Of a DNA stretch of 64,000 nt, positions 43,681-51,992 are shown in pieces; positions within the stretch are counted from its first letter, which is position 1; every line of letters starts with the position of its first letter. Origin of the DNA: Geodermatophilus pulveris (GTDB lineage Bacteria > Actinomycetota > Actinomycetes > Mycobacteriales > Geodermatophilaceae). Below the pieces are notes generated by a model. It did not search any database. It was not told where the DNA came from and saw only the letters and a program-made list of their open reading frames with translations. A program made the translations under genes and the position numbers. The stretch is taken from positions 434,001-498,000 of the forward strand of contig NZ_FZOO01000003.1 of the NCBI RefSeq assembly GCF_900188375.1. The letters run 5' to 3'.

Positions 43681-43800
43681 GCTCGCAACGCTATCGAGGC
43701 GGCCGGCCACAGAGTCCTGGAGCAGCACCGGCGTGCACCGGCTCGGAGGACTTGGAGCAAGGCGGCGGCCACACTATGGGCACGCCGGCGGCTGGTTTCG

Positions 43801-44046
43801 GTGACGTTCCGCGGCCGCGTCGAGCACCGCGACAGCCGGTCCGCACTACTCGCAGCCGCCTGCATCCGCGGCGGCCGGCAGCCCGATCTCCTGAGCGACG
43901 CCGGCTGGTGGCAGACCCCGGTGGGGCAGTACGCCGTCGTCGCCCTCGTCATCTACAGCCGGGCAGCAGCCGAGCGGGTTGCAGTGCCAGTGGAGGACAT
44001 CGCGCGATGGATCGCCGCTCGGCGCGGCCTCGAGCTCACCGCGTGA
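43801..44046 (+). CDS. small hypothetical protein next to the attachment site
   Basis: An 81-residue frame (GTG start) reads TFRGRVEHRDSRSALLAAAC, DAGWWQTPVGQYAVVALVIY and VPVEDIARWIAARRGLELTA. It is helical with two tryptophans and no signal peptide. It is the last gene of element A, ~190 bp from attachment copy 2, and a perfect 12-bp hairpin follows its stop. The position suggests an accessory role for the element. No family recognised. Confidence 0.55.
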   Translation: MTFRGRVEHRDSRSALLAAACIRGGRQPDLLSDAGWWQTPVGQYAVVALVIYSRAAAERVAVPVEDIARWIAARRGLELTA

Positions 44047-44064
44047 CCACAGTGTGGTCACGCG
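44040..44064. terminator. perfect 12-bp inverted repeat overlapping the stop of the small gene
   Basis: CGCGTGACCACA, one central G, then the exact complement TGTGGTCACGCG. It can form a strong hairpin ending the upstream gene. The arms also contain TGACCA, the motif seen near the attachment sites, so it may also be a protein-binding site. Confidence 0.6.
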
Positions 44065-44238
44065 GCGCCAGGGGGCTGACGTGAGGCTGCGACCTCGCCG
44101 TATGAGCCGCCCGGCGTGACCAGAACATGACCAATGGAGCGGAAAACAGGGGTCAAGAAGGGGTCGCATCGGGCCTTGCGGAGGGTCCTCCAGACCTTCT
44201 CCAGGAGCCCTAACAGGCGCACTGACCTGCGGCTTTGC

Positions 44239-44285
44239 GTGGAGCGGGTGACCGGGATCGAACCGGCATGGCCAGCTTGGAAGGC
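44239..44285 (-). repeat. attachment-site copy 2: 3' part of tRNA-Gly(TCC)
   Basis: The same 47 bp as at 33871 and 48995, in the same orientation and again without the tRNA 5' half. It separates element A from element B. GTGACCAGAACATGACCAAT, like the motif beside copy 1, lies ~130 bp to its left. Confidence 0.85.
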
Positions 44286-44398
44286 TTGGACCTCTGAGGC
44301 ATGTCTTCGCTGGTCAGTGGCTTGGCTGGCAGCGTTCGTGCCTTCCGTGTGCCTCAGCATCGGCTCGCCTCCGCGGTGCCTCCAGAAGCTCGGCCCTA

Positions 44399-44419
44399 CG
44401 TCTTACGATTTGTGAGACG
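44399..44419. promoter_or_regulatory. inverted repeat over a -10-like TACGAT before the antitoxin gene
   Basis: CGTCTTAC and GTGAGACG form an 8-bp inverted repeat with one mismatch, separated by GATTT and covering a TACGAT hexamer. The antitoxin start follows at 44428. This is the arrangement expected for autoregulation by the antitoxin (inference). Confidence 0.4.
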
Positions 44420-44427
44420 CTGTAGGG

Positions 44428-44661
44428 ATGGCTGAAACGATCACCTTCCGTCCCGATGAGGACGCCCGCCGGGCGTTGGCCGTTCTGACGCAAGATGGCA
44501 CCTCCGTCTCCACGGCCGTTCGAGCAGCTCTGATCGAAGCCGCCAAGACGGCAGCGCAGGACAGGCTGCGCGCAGAGGCTGTTGCGCTGGTCGCCGATGA
44601 CACGGATCGTGCCGAGGCGGCTCAGGTCCTTCGGGACATGGCCACGCTGCGTGCGTGGTGA
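44428..44661 (+). CDS. antitoxin of a MazEF-like pair
   Basis: A 77-residue protein beginning MAETITFRPDEDARRALAVL with TQDGTSVSTAVRAALIEAAK looks like a ribbon-helix-helix DNA-binding domain. An acidic C-terminal helix (LVADDTDRAEAAQVLRDMAT) would wrap the toxin. It overlaps the toxin gene by 11 bases, a typical coupling. The antitoxin binds and silences the MazF toxin and probably represses its own promoter. Classification by fold is fairly sure from the small size and the neighbour. Confidence 0.8.
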   Translation: MAETITFRPDEDARRALAVLTQDGTSVSTAVRAALIEAAKTAAQDRLRAEAVALVADDTDRAEAAQVLRDMATLRAW

Positions 44662-44962
44662 GGTGCACCGGCTGCGCTCACCCCGGGGCGCCCGGGGACA
44701 TGAGCAGGCCGGCGTCCGCTACGCGGTCGTCGTCCAGTCCGCCCTGCTGCCGCTGTCGACCTGGCTGGTCGCTCCGACGTCCACCTCGGCACGCGCGGCC
44801 ACGTTCCGTCCTGAGGTGTCCATCGAGGGGCGTCCGACCCGGGTGCTGGCTGAGCAGACGAGTGCCGTGGATCCGCAGCGGTTGGGGGAGAAGGTCGGGC
44901 ACCTCAGCTTCGATGAACTGCGCCAGGTTGACGCTGCGCTGCGCCTGGTCCTCGGCCTGTGA
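44651..44962 (+). CDS. MazF/PemK-type endoribonuclease toxin
   Basis: The 103-residue frame (GTG) reads RGEVHRLRSPRGARGHEQAG, VRYAVVVQSALLPLSTWLVA, TFRPEV and VLAEQTSAVDPQRL to LVLGL. RGEV near the start, then G-x-R-Y/P-A-V-V-VQ and the VLAEQ..AVDPxRLG strand are MazF hallmarks. MazF toxins cut mRNA at short motifs. It is downstream of and overlapping the antitoxin. A near-identical but truncated copy is at 24374 and an N-terminal stub of another at 17.8 kb. Confidence 0.88.
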   Translation: MRGEVHRLRSPRGARGHEQAGVRYAVVVQSALLPLSTWLVAPTSTSARAATFRPEVSIEGRPTRVLAEQTSAVDPQRLGEKVGHLSFDELRQVDAALRLVLGL

Positions 44963-45470
44963 CAAGCGCCCGCACCTCCCGCCAGCGGCTCACCGGCGAG
45001 CACGAGCCGCCGCTCTGCTGCCGGGATCCCCGATCTACAAGAGAAGGGGCTCTTCATACCTGCGGCGGGTGTGAGGACTCGCGCGCGTTAGTGAGGCCGG
45101 AAAGGGGTCGAGACCTTCCAGGATCAGGAGTGTCAACGGCGGGCGAAAGCTGACCCCCTGCCGCCAGGGGGTCAGTTTCAGGTGCCGTCGACAAGGAGCG
45201 CCAGGCGACCTGACCGGAAGGCCTCGATGGTGTCCGAGCCTACGGCGTGTGCTCGCCCGCGCTCATGTCCTGATCCCTGCTACTGCGGCCGCTGGGATCG
45301 GCTCGTCGGCCTGGACGGGTCCCACGTCATCGCGGTCGTCGACAGATCGCGGCCGGGTGCGGGGAGCACCGACCCTCCGCGAGACGGTCACCGGCTCGAC
45401 CACAGGAACCCCAGTCGCTGCTCACCAGAGCTGCTGTCACCGACCACGGGCACCGGGCCTGCCTCGAGCG
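44963..45470. other. gene-poor stretch with a strong hairpin, possible transposase scar
   Basis: No intact gene is seen. Around 45280-45350 the plus strand gives CGRWDRLVGLDGSHVIAVVD, which is faintly reminiscent of transposase sequence but too short to assign. A strong 10-bp hairpin is at 45151-45174. Confidence 0.35.
45151..45174. terminator. 10-bp perfect hairpin
   Basis: TGACCCCCTG, loop CCGC, then CAGGGGGTCA followed by GTTTCA. It may be a terminator or the end of a lost insertion element; it lies about 190 bp after the toxin gene. Confidence 0.5.
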
Positions 45471-45950
45471 TCACACCCGGGCCTGGGCGAGGTCGCGGCC
45501 GGCGGTGGCTCGAGTGCTCCGGGGCCACGTCCATGCGGCGCGCAGGATGAAGGCCAGGAGCAGCACCTCGAGTCCGATGGAGAGGCCGTAGAAGTAGGAG
45601 TACGACCAGGACTCCTCGCCGGCCACGTTGTACATCGAGACGGGGATGTAGAGCGTTGCCACGACGAGGTTGGTGGCGCGGTTGACACTGGCGGGCAGTG
45701 TCGTGGAGAGAAAGATCATGAGGATCGGGATGGCCATGAGCGTGAGCGCAAGGCCGACGAAGGTCGGGCCGGTCTCGAACTCATGGACGACGCCGACCAG
45801 GATCTCGTCGATGCTCCCGGGCTTGTACAGGTGGAGGTAGTCGACGTAGATGTAGAGGAACATGAAGCTGGTCCAGGCCGCTGCGAGCTTCGCTTGGACC
45901 GGGAGCTGCGCTTGCTGGAATGCCCCGGCGGTTGTGCTGCTTCTGGTCAT
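45471..45950 (-). CDS. DUF6326-like membrane protein
   Basis: The 159-residue protein has four membrane segments (AAAWTSFMFLYIYVDYLHLY, GLALTLMAIPILMIFLSTTL, LVVATLYIPVSMYNV and YFYGLSIGLEVLLLAFILRA). The pattern VDYLHLYKPG and NRATNLVVA is that of DUF6326-type proteins. The ATG at 45950 has an AGGAG site. It is divergent from the histidine kinase gene (~190 bp), and may be controlled by that two-component system (inference). Function is unknown. Confidence 0.75.
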   Translation of the reverse strand: MTRSSTTAGAFQQAQLPVQAKLAAAWTSFMFLYIYVDYLHLYKPGSIDEILVGVVHEFETGPTFVGLALTLMAIPILMIFLSTTLPASVNRATNLVVATLYIPVSMYNVAGEESWSYSYFYGLSIGLEVLLLAFILRAAWTWPRSTRATAGRDLAQARV

Positions 45951-46138
45951 CACTTCTCCTGTGTGCTGGCGAGCTGGCCAGGTCGGCTCAGTCGATGTCC
46001 TCACCATGGCCAGCGTTGACAGGCGACACATCCGCCTGCGGGCTCCAGCTGTCCTGGCCGCAGGGACGGGGCATCCGCAGTACTTTCGGCTGATCCGCCC
46101 GGGCGGCGGCCCCTCTACGTTGGCCGGGAGGGGGAAGC

Positions 46139-47272
46139 ATGCTGGCTGCGTTGTGGGCCGAGTCGCGCCCCGCGGACCCGCCGGCGCGAGTCTGGCGGGA
46201 CTGGGCTCTGGTGGCGGTTCTCGTCGCGAGCTCGTTCGTCGAGATGCTGCTGCGCGAGGACAAGGCATGGGCGCCCTTGGTCGTCAGCGTCAGCCTCGTC
46301 GTGGCAGCGTGCCTGCTGTGGCGGCGCACGAGCCCGCTGGCCGCGGTCGCCGTCGCCTTCGGAGCCCTCCTTGCCTTCGACATCGCGAGGATCGTGGCCG
46401 TCGATGCCACCGGCCTGCAGAGCATCGCCGGGGTGCTCGTACTGCCCTACGCCCTCCTGCGCTGGGGGGCAGGTCGCGAGGCTGCCCTCGGACTCGGCAT
46501 CATCCTCGTCTGGCTACCCGTCACCTTCATCGCGACCCCGGCTTCACCTGCGGAGTGGGTCGCCGGCTACGGCTTCTTCCTGTTCTCGGCCGCGCTCGGC
46601 GCGGCAGTGCGCTACAGCACCAGCAGCCGCGTCCGCGAGATCGAGCAGGTGCGGTTGCGCCAGCGCAACGAACTGGCCCGCGAGCTGCATGACACGGTCG
46701 GGCACCGCGTCTCGGCGATCGCGGTCCAGGCGCAGGCAGGTCGCGCGCTGTCGGCTGCAGATCCTGAGCGCGCGCTGGCCACCCTGATCACCATCGAGGA
46801 AGAGGCGTCCCGGACGCTCAAGGAATTGCGGGCGCTGGTGGGTGTGCTGCGCGACGGAACGGACGCCGATGTCGCCCCCCGCCGGGGCGTGGCGGACATC
46901 GAGCGGCTCGCTCGCCCCGGAGGCGAGGTGCTGGGCGTCCGCGTGCAGGTCTCCAATGACGTCGAGGCCGTCGACTCAGCAGTCAGCACCGCCCTCTACC
47001 TGATCGCCGCCGAGGCGGTCACCAACGCGACCCGGCACGCATCCGGGGCTACCCACGTCACCATCGACGTCACCGCATCCCGCGGCCAGGTGCGCCTGCG
47101 AGTGCACGACGACGGCGAGGCCAGGAGGGCCAGCCCCACGCCCGCCGGCTACGGGCTGCGCGGCATGGCGGAACGGGCGAGCCTCCTCGGAGGCACCTTC
47201 CAGGCGGGACCTGAACCCGACGGCGGCTGGAGCGTCGACGCCTCGCTGCCTCTGACGGTGCGTGCGTCATGA
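46139..47272 (+). CDS. membrane histidine kinase (HisKA_3)
   Basis: Residues ~20-160 contain about five membrane segments (WALVAVLVASSFVEMLL, APLVVSVSLVVAACLL, AAVAVAFGALLAF, AALGLGIILVWLPVTFIA, FFLFSAALGAAV). The phosphorylated His184 is in NELARELHDTVGHRV. The ATPase shows AAEAVTNATRHASGA, LRVHDDGEARRAS and YGLRGMAERASLLGG. No extracellular sensor domain is present, as in the LiaS/DesK type, which sense the membrane. Its stop overlaps the response regulator start (ATGA). Confidence 0.92.
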   Translation: MLAALWAESRPADPPARVWRDWALVAVLVASSFVEMLLREDKAWAPLVVSVSLVVAACLLWRRTSPLAAVAVAFGALLAFDIARIVAVDATGLQSIAGVLVLPYALLRWGAGREAALGLGIILVWLPVTFIATPASPAEWVAGYGFFLFSAALGAAVRYSTSSRVREIEQVRLRQRNELARELHDTVGHRVSAIAVQAQAGRALSAADPERALATLITIEEEASRTLKELRALVGVLRDGTDADVAPRRGVADIERLARPGGEVLGVRVQVSNDVEAVDSAVSTALYLIAAEAVTNATRHASGATHVTIDVTASRGQVRLRVHDDGEARRASPTPAGYGLRGMAERASLLGGTFQAGPEPDGGWSVDASLPLTVRAS

Positions 47273-47925
47273 CTATCCGCGTGCTCGTCGCTGACGATCA
47301 GGACATCGTCAGGGCGGGGCTGTGCATGATCTTGGACGCCCAGCCAGGCATCACCGTCGTCGGCGAGGCCGCTGACGGCCGACGGGCGATCGCCATGGCG
47401 CATTCGCTCCGTCCCGATGTGTGCCTGCTGGACATCCGCATGCCGGACGTCGACGGGATCGAGGCCACCCGGCAGCTCGCCGGAGCCGACATCGCCGATC
47501 CCCTGGCCGTCGTCGTCATCACCACCTTCGACCTCGACGAGTACGTCTACGGCGCGCTGAAGGCAGGCGCCCGCGGGTTCCTGCTCAAGGACGCCGGCGC
47601 CGAACTGCTCACCCAGGCCGTGCATGCCGCCGCCCGCGGCGACGCCCTGATCGCACCCAACATCACCGCCAGGCTCCTGTCCTCCTTCGTCGACAAGCGC
47701 TCGCGCCCCATGCCACCCGAGCCCGTCGAGCCGCTGACCTCTCGGGAGGAACAGGTCCTGCTCGCTGCCGCCCGAGGCAGGACCAACAGCGAGATCGGCG
47801 ACGAGCTGTCGATCAGCCTCAGCACCGTCAAGACCCACATCGCCGCCCTGATGCGCAAGCTCAATGCCCGCAACCGCGTCGAGATCGTCATGTGGGCCTA
47901 CGAGACGCGCCGCGTCGACACCTGA
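47269..47925 (+). CDS. NarL-family response regulator
   Basis: The receiver has acidic pair Asp9/Asp10 (RVLVADDQDIVRAG), phosphoacceptor Asp55 (VCLLDIRMPD) and FLLKDAG. The LuxR-type output shows LTSREEQVLLAAARGRTNSE, ISLSTVKTHIAALM. It is coupled to the histidine kinase by a 4-base overlap. Likely targets are the flanking membrane genes, since small DesK-type systems often control such neighbours; this is inference. Confidence 0.93.
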   Translation: MTIRVLVADDQDIVRAGLCMILDAQPGITVVGEAADGRRAIAMAHSLRPDVCLLDIRMPDVDGIEATRQLAGADIADPLAVVVITTFDLDEYVYGALKAGARGFLLKDAGAELLTQAVHAAARGDALIAPNITARLLSSFVDKRSRPMPPEPVEPLTSREEQVLLAAARGRTNSEIGDELSISLSTVKTHIAALMRKLNARNRVEIVMWAYETRRVDT

Positions 47926-48201
47926 TTCGTTCGCAAGCCCCGAGGCCACAGCCGGGTCGACGGGACGCTGGAGCCGTGGGCTGTCCACGGCGACGTCCCA
48001 CCGCGAGCGCGGGCGGGCGCCGGGGCTCGCGGCCCGGCCCACACGATTCGCAGCGCCGCCCTGGTGATCACCATGTGAGCCCACGGTGCAGCGTCGGCCG
48101 CGCCATGGGCCACATCGCCACCGTGGTCCGCCTTTCGGCCAGTACAGGTCCGGCCTCGAGGCCGATGTGCCGGCCGCGCCTCCGGCGGGACGGTGGTCAC
48201 C
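47926..48201. other. spacer between the regulator and the membrane gene
   Basis: No gene is seen. It probably contains the promoter of the downstream membrane protein gene. Confidence 0.35.
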
Positions 48202-48915
48202 ATGACGACAACAACCTCAACCCCTTCACCCACCGCATCCCGGACCTCGTCCGGGCTCCAGCGCGCAGGCGGCACCGCGAGCCTCGTGAAGGCGGCGACG
48301 TACGTCGTCGGTTTCGGCGTCCTGGGCGCCTACCTGGCGCCGGCAGGGTTCCTCGAAGCACAGGGCGATCCCGCGCGCTCCCTGGCGTTCCTGCTCGACC
48401 ACCAGGCGGCGATGTACACCTGGCACTTGGTGCTCTACCTCGTCGGCGGAGCAGCCTTGGTCAGTCTCGTGATCGGGGTGCATGACCGGCTCCGCCGAGC
48501 AGCCCACGGCCTGTCACAGACGGCGGCCGCCGTGGGCCTCCTCTGGGCCGGCCTCTTGTCCGCCAGTGGCCTCATCGCGCTCGCGGGGCAGGGCGCCGTC
48601 ATCGAGCTCGCGGCGGCTGACCCTGTCACCGCCGTGTCGACATGGTCGTCGGTCAGCGTGGTGCAAGACGCGCTGGGCGGCGGCATCGAGATCGTCGGCG
48701 CTGCCTGGGTATTCCTGGTCAGTCTCGCCGGTATGCGGACAGGGGCACTGAGCCGCTACCTCGGCGCGCTGGGCATCGCAGTGGGGCTGGCCGGCGCGTG
48801 GACCCTCGTGCCGCAGGCAGCTGACTATGCCGGAGCCATCTTCGGGCTGGGATTCATCGCCTGGTTCGTGTGGGCCGGGATCAGCTTGCTGCACGGACAC
48901 CGACACGCCAACTGA
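48202..48915 (+). CDS. DUF4386-like membrane protein on element B
   Basis: The protein (about 237 aa) has a Thr/Ser-rich N-terminus, then six membrane segments (VVGFGVLGAYLAPAGFL, TWHLVLYLVGGAALVSLVIG, AAAVGLLWAGLLSASGLIAL, GIEIVGAAWVFLVSLAGM, YLGALGIAVGLAGAWTLV and AGAIFGLGFIAWFVWAG). Pattern and length recall DUF4386 proteins such as the one at 28347. ATG at 48202 was preferred over the GTG three codons earlier; both are possible. It ends 79 bp before attachment copy 3, so it is the last gene of element B. Function unknown. Confidence 0.72.
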   Translation: MTTTTSTPSPTASRTSSGLQRAGGTASLVKAATYVVGFGVLGAYLAPAGFLEAQGDPARSLAFLLDHQAAMYTWHLVLYLVGGAALVSLVIGVHDRLRRAAHGLSQTAAAVGLLWAGLLSASGLIALAGQGAVIELAAADPVTAVSTWSSVSVVQDALGGGIEIVGAAWVFLVSLAGMRTGALSRYLGALGIAVGLAGAWTLVPQAADYAGAIFGLGFIAWFVWAGISLLHGHRHAN

Positions 48916-48994
48916 GTTCGTACGCCAAGCGCCAGTGAGGCCGTTGCCAGGCTTAGCTGAGTTGGGCAGAAGCCGGTCAGGAGCTGTTCAGGAT

Positions 48995-49041
48995 GTGGAG
49001 CGGGTGACCGGGATCGAACCGGCATGGCCAGCTTGGAAGGC
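48995..49041 (-). repeat. attachment-site copy 3: 3' part of tRNA-Gly(TCC)
   Basis: The third identical 47-bp copy, same orientation, again without the 5' half. It separates element B from element C. The intact tRNA-Gly gene would be expected to the right, beyond this window. Confidence 0.85.
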
Positions 49042-49102
49042 GGGAGCCTCCTGTAGTAAATGTGCTGCTCAGCTGGCCCTTCTGTCCTCCGGCTGAGGGC
49101 TC

Positions 49103-49150
49103 GTGACCCACTCATGACCCAGGGTCTCGGCGTGACCCACGCGTGACCCA
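49103..49150. promoter_or_regulatory. four TGACCCA repeats beside attachment copy 3
   Basis: GTGACCCA at 49103, 49132 and 49143 and ATGACCCA at 49114 lie in direct orientation between copy 3 and the dead integrase. They are likely arm-type integrase sites, related to the TGACCA motifs at copies 1 and 2. Confidence 0.5.
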
Positions 49151-49164
49151 CCCCGACATGTCAT

Positions 49165-49880
49165 TGCTATTCGTCCTGCTTCGGGTCGTCATCCGGTGGG
49201 TTTCGTACTACGCGCAGCATGGCGTCGAGGGCACGGGCGATCTCGGCGTCGCGGTCGTCGGCGGCGTGCTGGTCGAGCAGGGTCCCGGCGGGGGAGGAGT
49301 GGCCGAGCCGGGGCATCAGCCTATTGGTGGTCGCGCCGGTGGCAGCGGGACAGCGTCGTTCCGGTGTGGCGGAGCTCGTGCGGCGGACCGCCGGGAGGCT
49401 GATGGCGTTGGCGGCGCGGCGGAAGGTCGACCGCCAGTTGCTGCGGGTGAGGTAGCCGCCGGAACTGGTGGCGAAGAGGGATTGCAGCGAAGCGGCGAAC
49501 GGGCTTCTCTAGGTGCTGCTCCGGTACGGCCGCCACTGCGGCCGGCAGAGTCACGGTCCGCTGCCATGCGTCGGTCCTGGGATTGCCAACTACTCACTCA
49601 CTGCCGCCGCGGCGAACGGAGCGCTCGACGCGGAACGGCCGCCGGGCGGGACGTCGGAACGGCGCAGGCTCACGGCTACGTGAAACCGCAGACCGCCGAA
49701 GGCGAGGACGGGCAGACGGGCGCGGTATCGAGCGGTTCTCCGAACCTGCCCAAGTTGCTCGGCCAGCCGCAGTGCCTCTTCCGCCGTGAGTTCGCGGGAG
49801 GGACGGGAGGCCTTGGGCGTGCCGACGCGGCACAGCCGGCATGGGTCGGACGCGATGGCCTCGTCCGCGACCGCCACGTT
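49165..49880 (-). pseudogene. dead tyrosine integrase
   Basis: Minus-strand pieces in different frames are clearly homologous to the two intact integrases: VADEAIASDPCRLCRVGTPK, SRELTAEEALRLAEQLGQVR, VLAFGGLRF, and in another frame HELRHTGTT. The N-terminal ~140 residues are missing and there are several frameshifts, including around the catalytic Arg and after HELRHTG. It occupies the same place relative to its attachment copy as the intact integrase at 34015, so it was the integrase of an older element C. Confidence 0.85.
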
Positions 49881-50120
49881 CAGGGATGGCCTTGGAGTCT
49901 TGGGTCGCGCGTGGCCATCTTGTCCGCGGCCGCGTCATGTGGACCCCGTCACACACGGGTAGGTCGCCCTCCCCGACTCACCGAATTCGGCGGCACGCAG
50001 ACATCTGACTCGTCATACAGGCGAACCAAGGCGATACCAGAAGCACGCCTCCCGTACTTGCAGTCGGGGAGCCCGTGGGACGGTCTTCGTCATGCTCCGT
50101 CAGCGTTGGCCGGGGGCCGC
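49881..50120. other. spacer between dead integrase and GmrSD-like gene
   Basis: No gene is seen; the frames here are short and unlike known families. Confidence 0.35.
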
Positions 50121-51992
50121 TTAACTCGAGGCGGAGAGCAGCTTCGTAGCCGCCGGCCAGAGCCGGATCGCGGCGGCGGCAAGCACGCGAGCGCGGTCAG
50201 CGATTTTGCCTTCGTTCCACGCGTCGCTCCTGGCCACCTCGTAGTTGATGACCAGAGACTTCTGCTTCTCGAACTCTGGTTTCTTGACCGCCCAGCCGAG
50301 GTTCGACACGTCACGATTGAATGTGGCCGTTACTAAGGTCAGATTGCCAATTCGATCGACCGTGCGACGGCGCTCGGCGCTGAGGGTCTGCCACTTCAGG
50401 TCCACCTCATCCTTGGGCACGATCGTCCCTAGTGCATCGGCGATCGGCCAATGTGTCTCCCATGACTGAGGCATGATGTGCTCGATCTGAAGGTCGTCGT
50501 AGGTCACAGTGGCAGTGGGCTCGTTCAGATCCTCGCGGCGAAGCCGATCGTCGATCGCCCCAAGCAGAAGGCGTATCCGCATCTGTGCCATGCCGTCGTA
50601 GAACCTGCGGGTCAGAAATGCTTCCTCAATTTCGTCGTCACTTGGCCAGTCCAGCACACCGCCCTGAAGCCCCACGACGACGGCGTCCGCAACGTTCGCC
50701 TCCTTGTCGGCGGCTAGCTTCGCTTCTCGGAGGACGCGAGCGAGGTGCGTGCCGTATCCGCGGGTCTGCCATCCGATATACGCTCGCCGCAGCGCCCAGG
50801 ATTCGACGGCCCGCACAGCTCGAACGTGGTCCTCATGCGGCAAGGCGACGCTGGGTAGGGTCCGCAGCCAAGCTAGGAGCGGAATCGCGGTGGTGATGTC
50901 GAGAGCGCGGATGCGTCGATATGCCGTGACGAGGCGTTGGTCTTCGACTGGAGCCGCATCGTAGATCGATTGGTAAGCCTTGGCAAAGGTGCTAAGTTGC
51001 TCAAGCACCTCTTCGGTCTTTGGGCCGTCGTTGAGATATGTCCGGGCCTCTCGATATAGGTGACCAACGTTCGCCTCGCTGCCAGTGGCTGCAGTAAGCC
51101 AGACCGAAAGGAGGACATCGCGCCGCCCTCGCTGAGCATGACCTCGACCGACCTCCTGCTTCCACCACCGGTCGTCGAACTGCGCCCAGTGCTCGTCGTA
51201 CAGCTTTTCAACATCTTCGTCGGCCAGTTCTCCGCGCAGGAACAGAAGATTCTTGACCAGGTCGATGGCGGATAAAGGCGTTTGGCGACCGTTTAATACC
51301 TCGAAGATTACCTGGGCGTCGTCGTTATCGTCGAGGTCGATCACCACGAGCTTGAAGAGGCTTGACATGGCGTCGGCGAGCGCAACAAGTCGGGCTGGAT
51401 CCACAATACCGTTCGCGTTCGTGGCAAAATCCCGGCTTGCCTGAGAAAAGTACTTCCGCGCTTGCAGGTAGAGGTGATCTGCCTTTCCGTCGTAGGACGG
51501 CAGAGCATCGCCGAGCGCCACGGGCCACAGCTCCCGATCCTTACGACGAGGCCATAGCTTGTAGATCTCTTCGGGTGACTCGATGACGTCGTCAGGGTTG
51601 AAGAGCATCCGTCGCACGGACTTAATACGATCCGAATTAGTCTCGACAAGCACGTCGAGCAATCCACGGACGAGTAGCTGAACCGTGGTGAGACGTTGCT
51701 GGCCGTCGATGACGGACCGGAGCGCCACACCTCCGGTCGCGAACGGCAAGCTCGCACAGACGATCGCACCGAGGAAGTGTGGCGAGACCGTTTGCTCCTT
51801 TGCCTTGAGCTTCGAACCCTCCTCCCCGCCGGTGCGAACGTCTAGGAGGCGCTCGGCCGTGGTCTCGAGATCCTCAAAGAGCAGCCGCCACTGGCCGTCC
51901 AGAGTCCACTCGTAGTCCCGTTGGAAGGTCGGGATGATGTACCGGCGCTCCGGCTTGAGGATGTCCTGCAGTGGATAAGTCTTGGCGTCCAA
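50121..51992 (-). CDS. GmrSD-type DUF262/DUF1524 restriction enzyme
   Basis: The N-terminal DUF262 (GmrS-like NTPase) shows YIIPTFQRDYEW (residues 18-29), VIDGQQRLTT (94-103) and, later, VIFEVLNGRQTPLSAIDLVK. The C-terminal DUF1524 (GmrD-like HNH nuclease) shows IEHIMPQSW (about 503-511) and RIGNLTLVTATFNRDVSN. Single-chain GmrSD enzymes are modification-dependent type IV systems that cut glucosylated or otherwise modified phage DNA using NTP. Length 623 fits. Both motif sets are intact, so it is probably functional. Codon use is less GC-rich than the chromosomal half, which suggests transfer. Confidence 0.88.
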   Translation of the reverse strand: MDAKTYPLQDILKPERRYIIPTFQRDYEWTLDGQWRLLFEDLETTAERLLDVRTGGEEGSKLKAKEQTVSPHFLGAIVCASLPFATGGVALRSVIDGQQRLTTVQLLVRGLLDVLVETNSDRIKSVRRMLFNPDDVIESPEEIYKLWPRRKDRELWPVALGDALPSYDGKADHLYLQARKYFSQASRDFATNANGIVDPARLVALADAMSSLFKLVVIDLDDNDDAQVIFEVLNGRQTPLSAIDLVKNLLFLRGELADEDVEKLYDEHWAQFDDRWWKQEVGRGHAQRGRRDVLLSVWLTAATGSEANVGHLYREARTYLNDGPKTEEVLEQLSTFAKAYQSIYDAAPVEDQRLVTAYRRIRALDITTAIPLLAWLRTLPSVALPHEDHVRAVRAVESWALRRAYIGWQTRGYGTHLARVLREAKLAADKEANVADAVVVGLQGGVLDWPSDDEIEEAFLTRRFYDGMAQMRIRLLLGAIDDRLRREDLNEPTATVTYDDLQIEHIMPQSWETHWPIADALGTIVPKDEVDLKWQTLSAERRRTVDRIGNLTLVTATFNRDVSNLGWAVKKPEFEKQKSLVINYEVARSDAWNEGKIADRARVLAAAAIRLWPAATKLLSASS

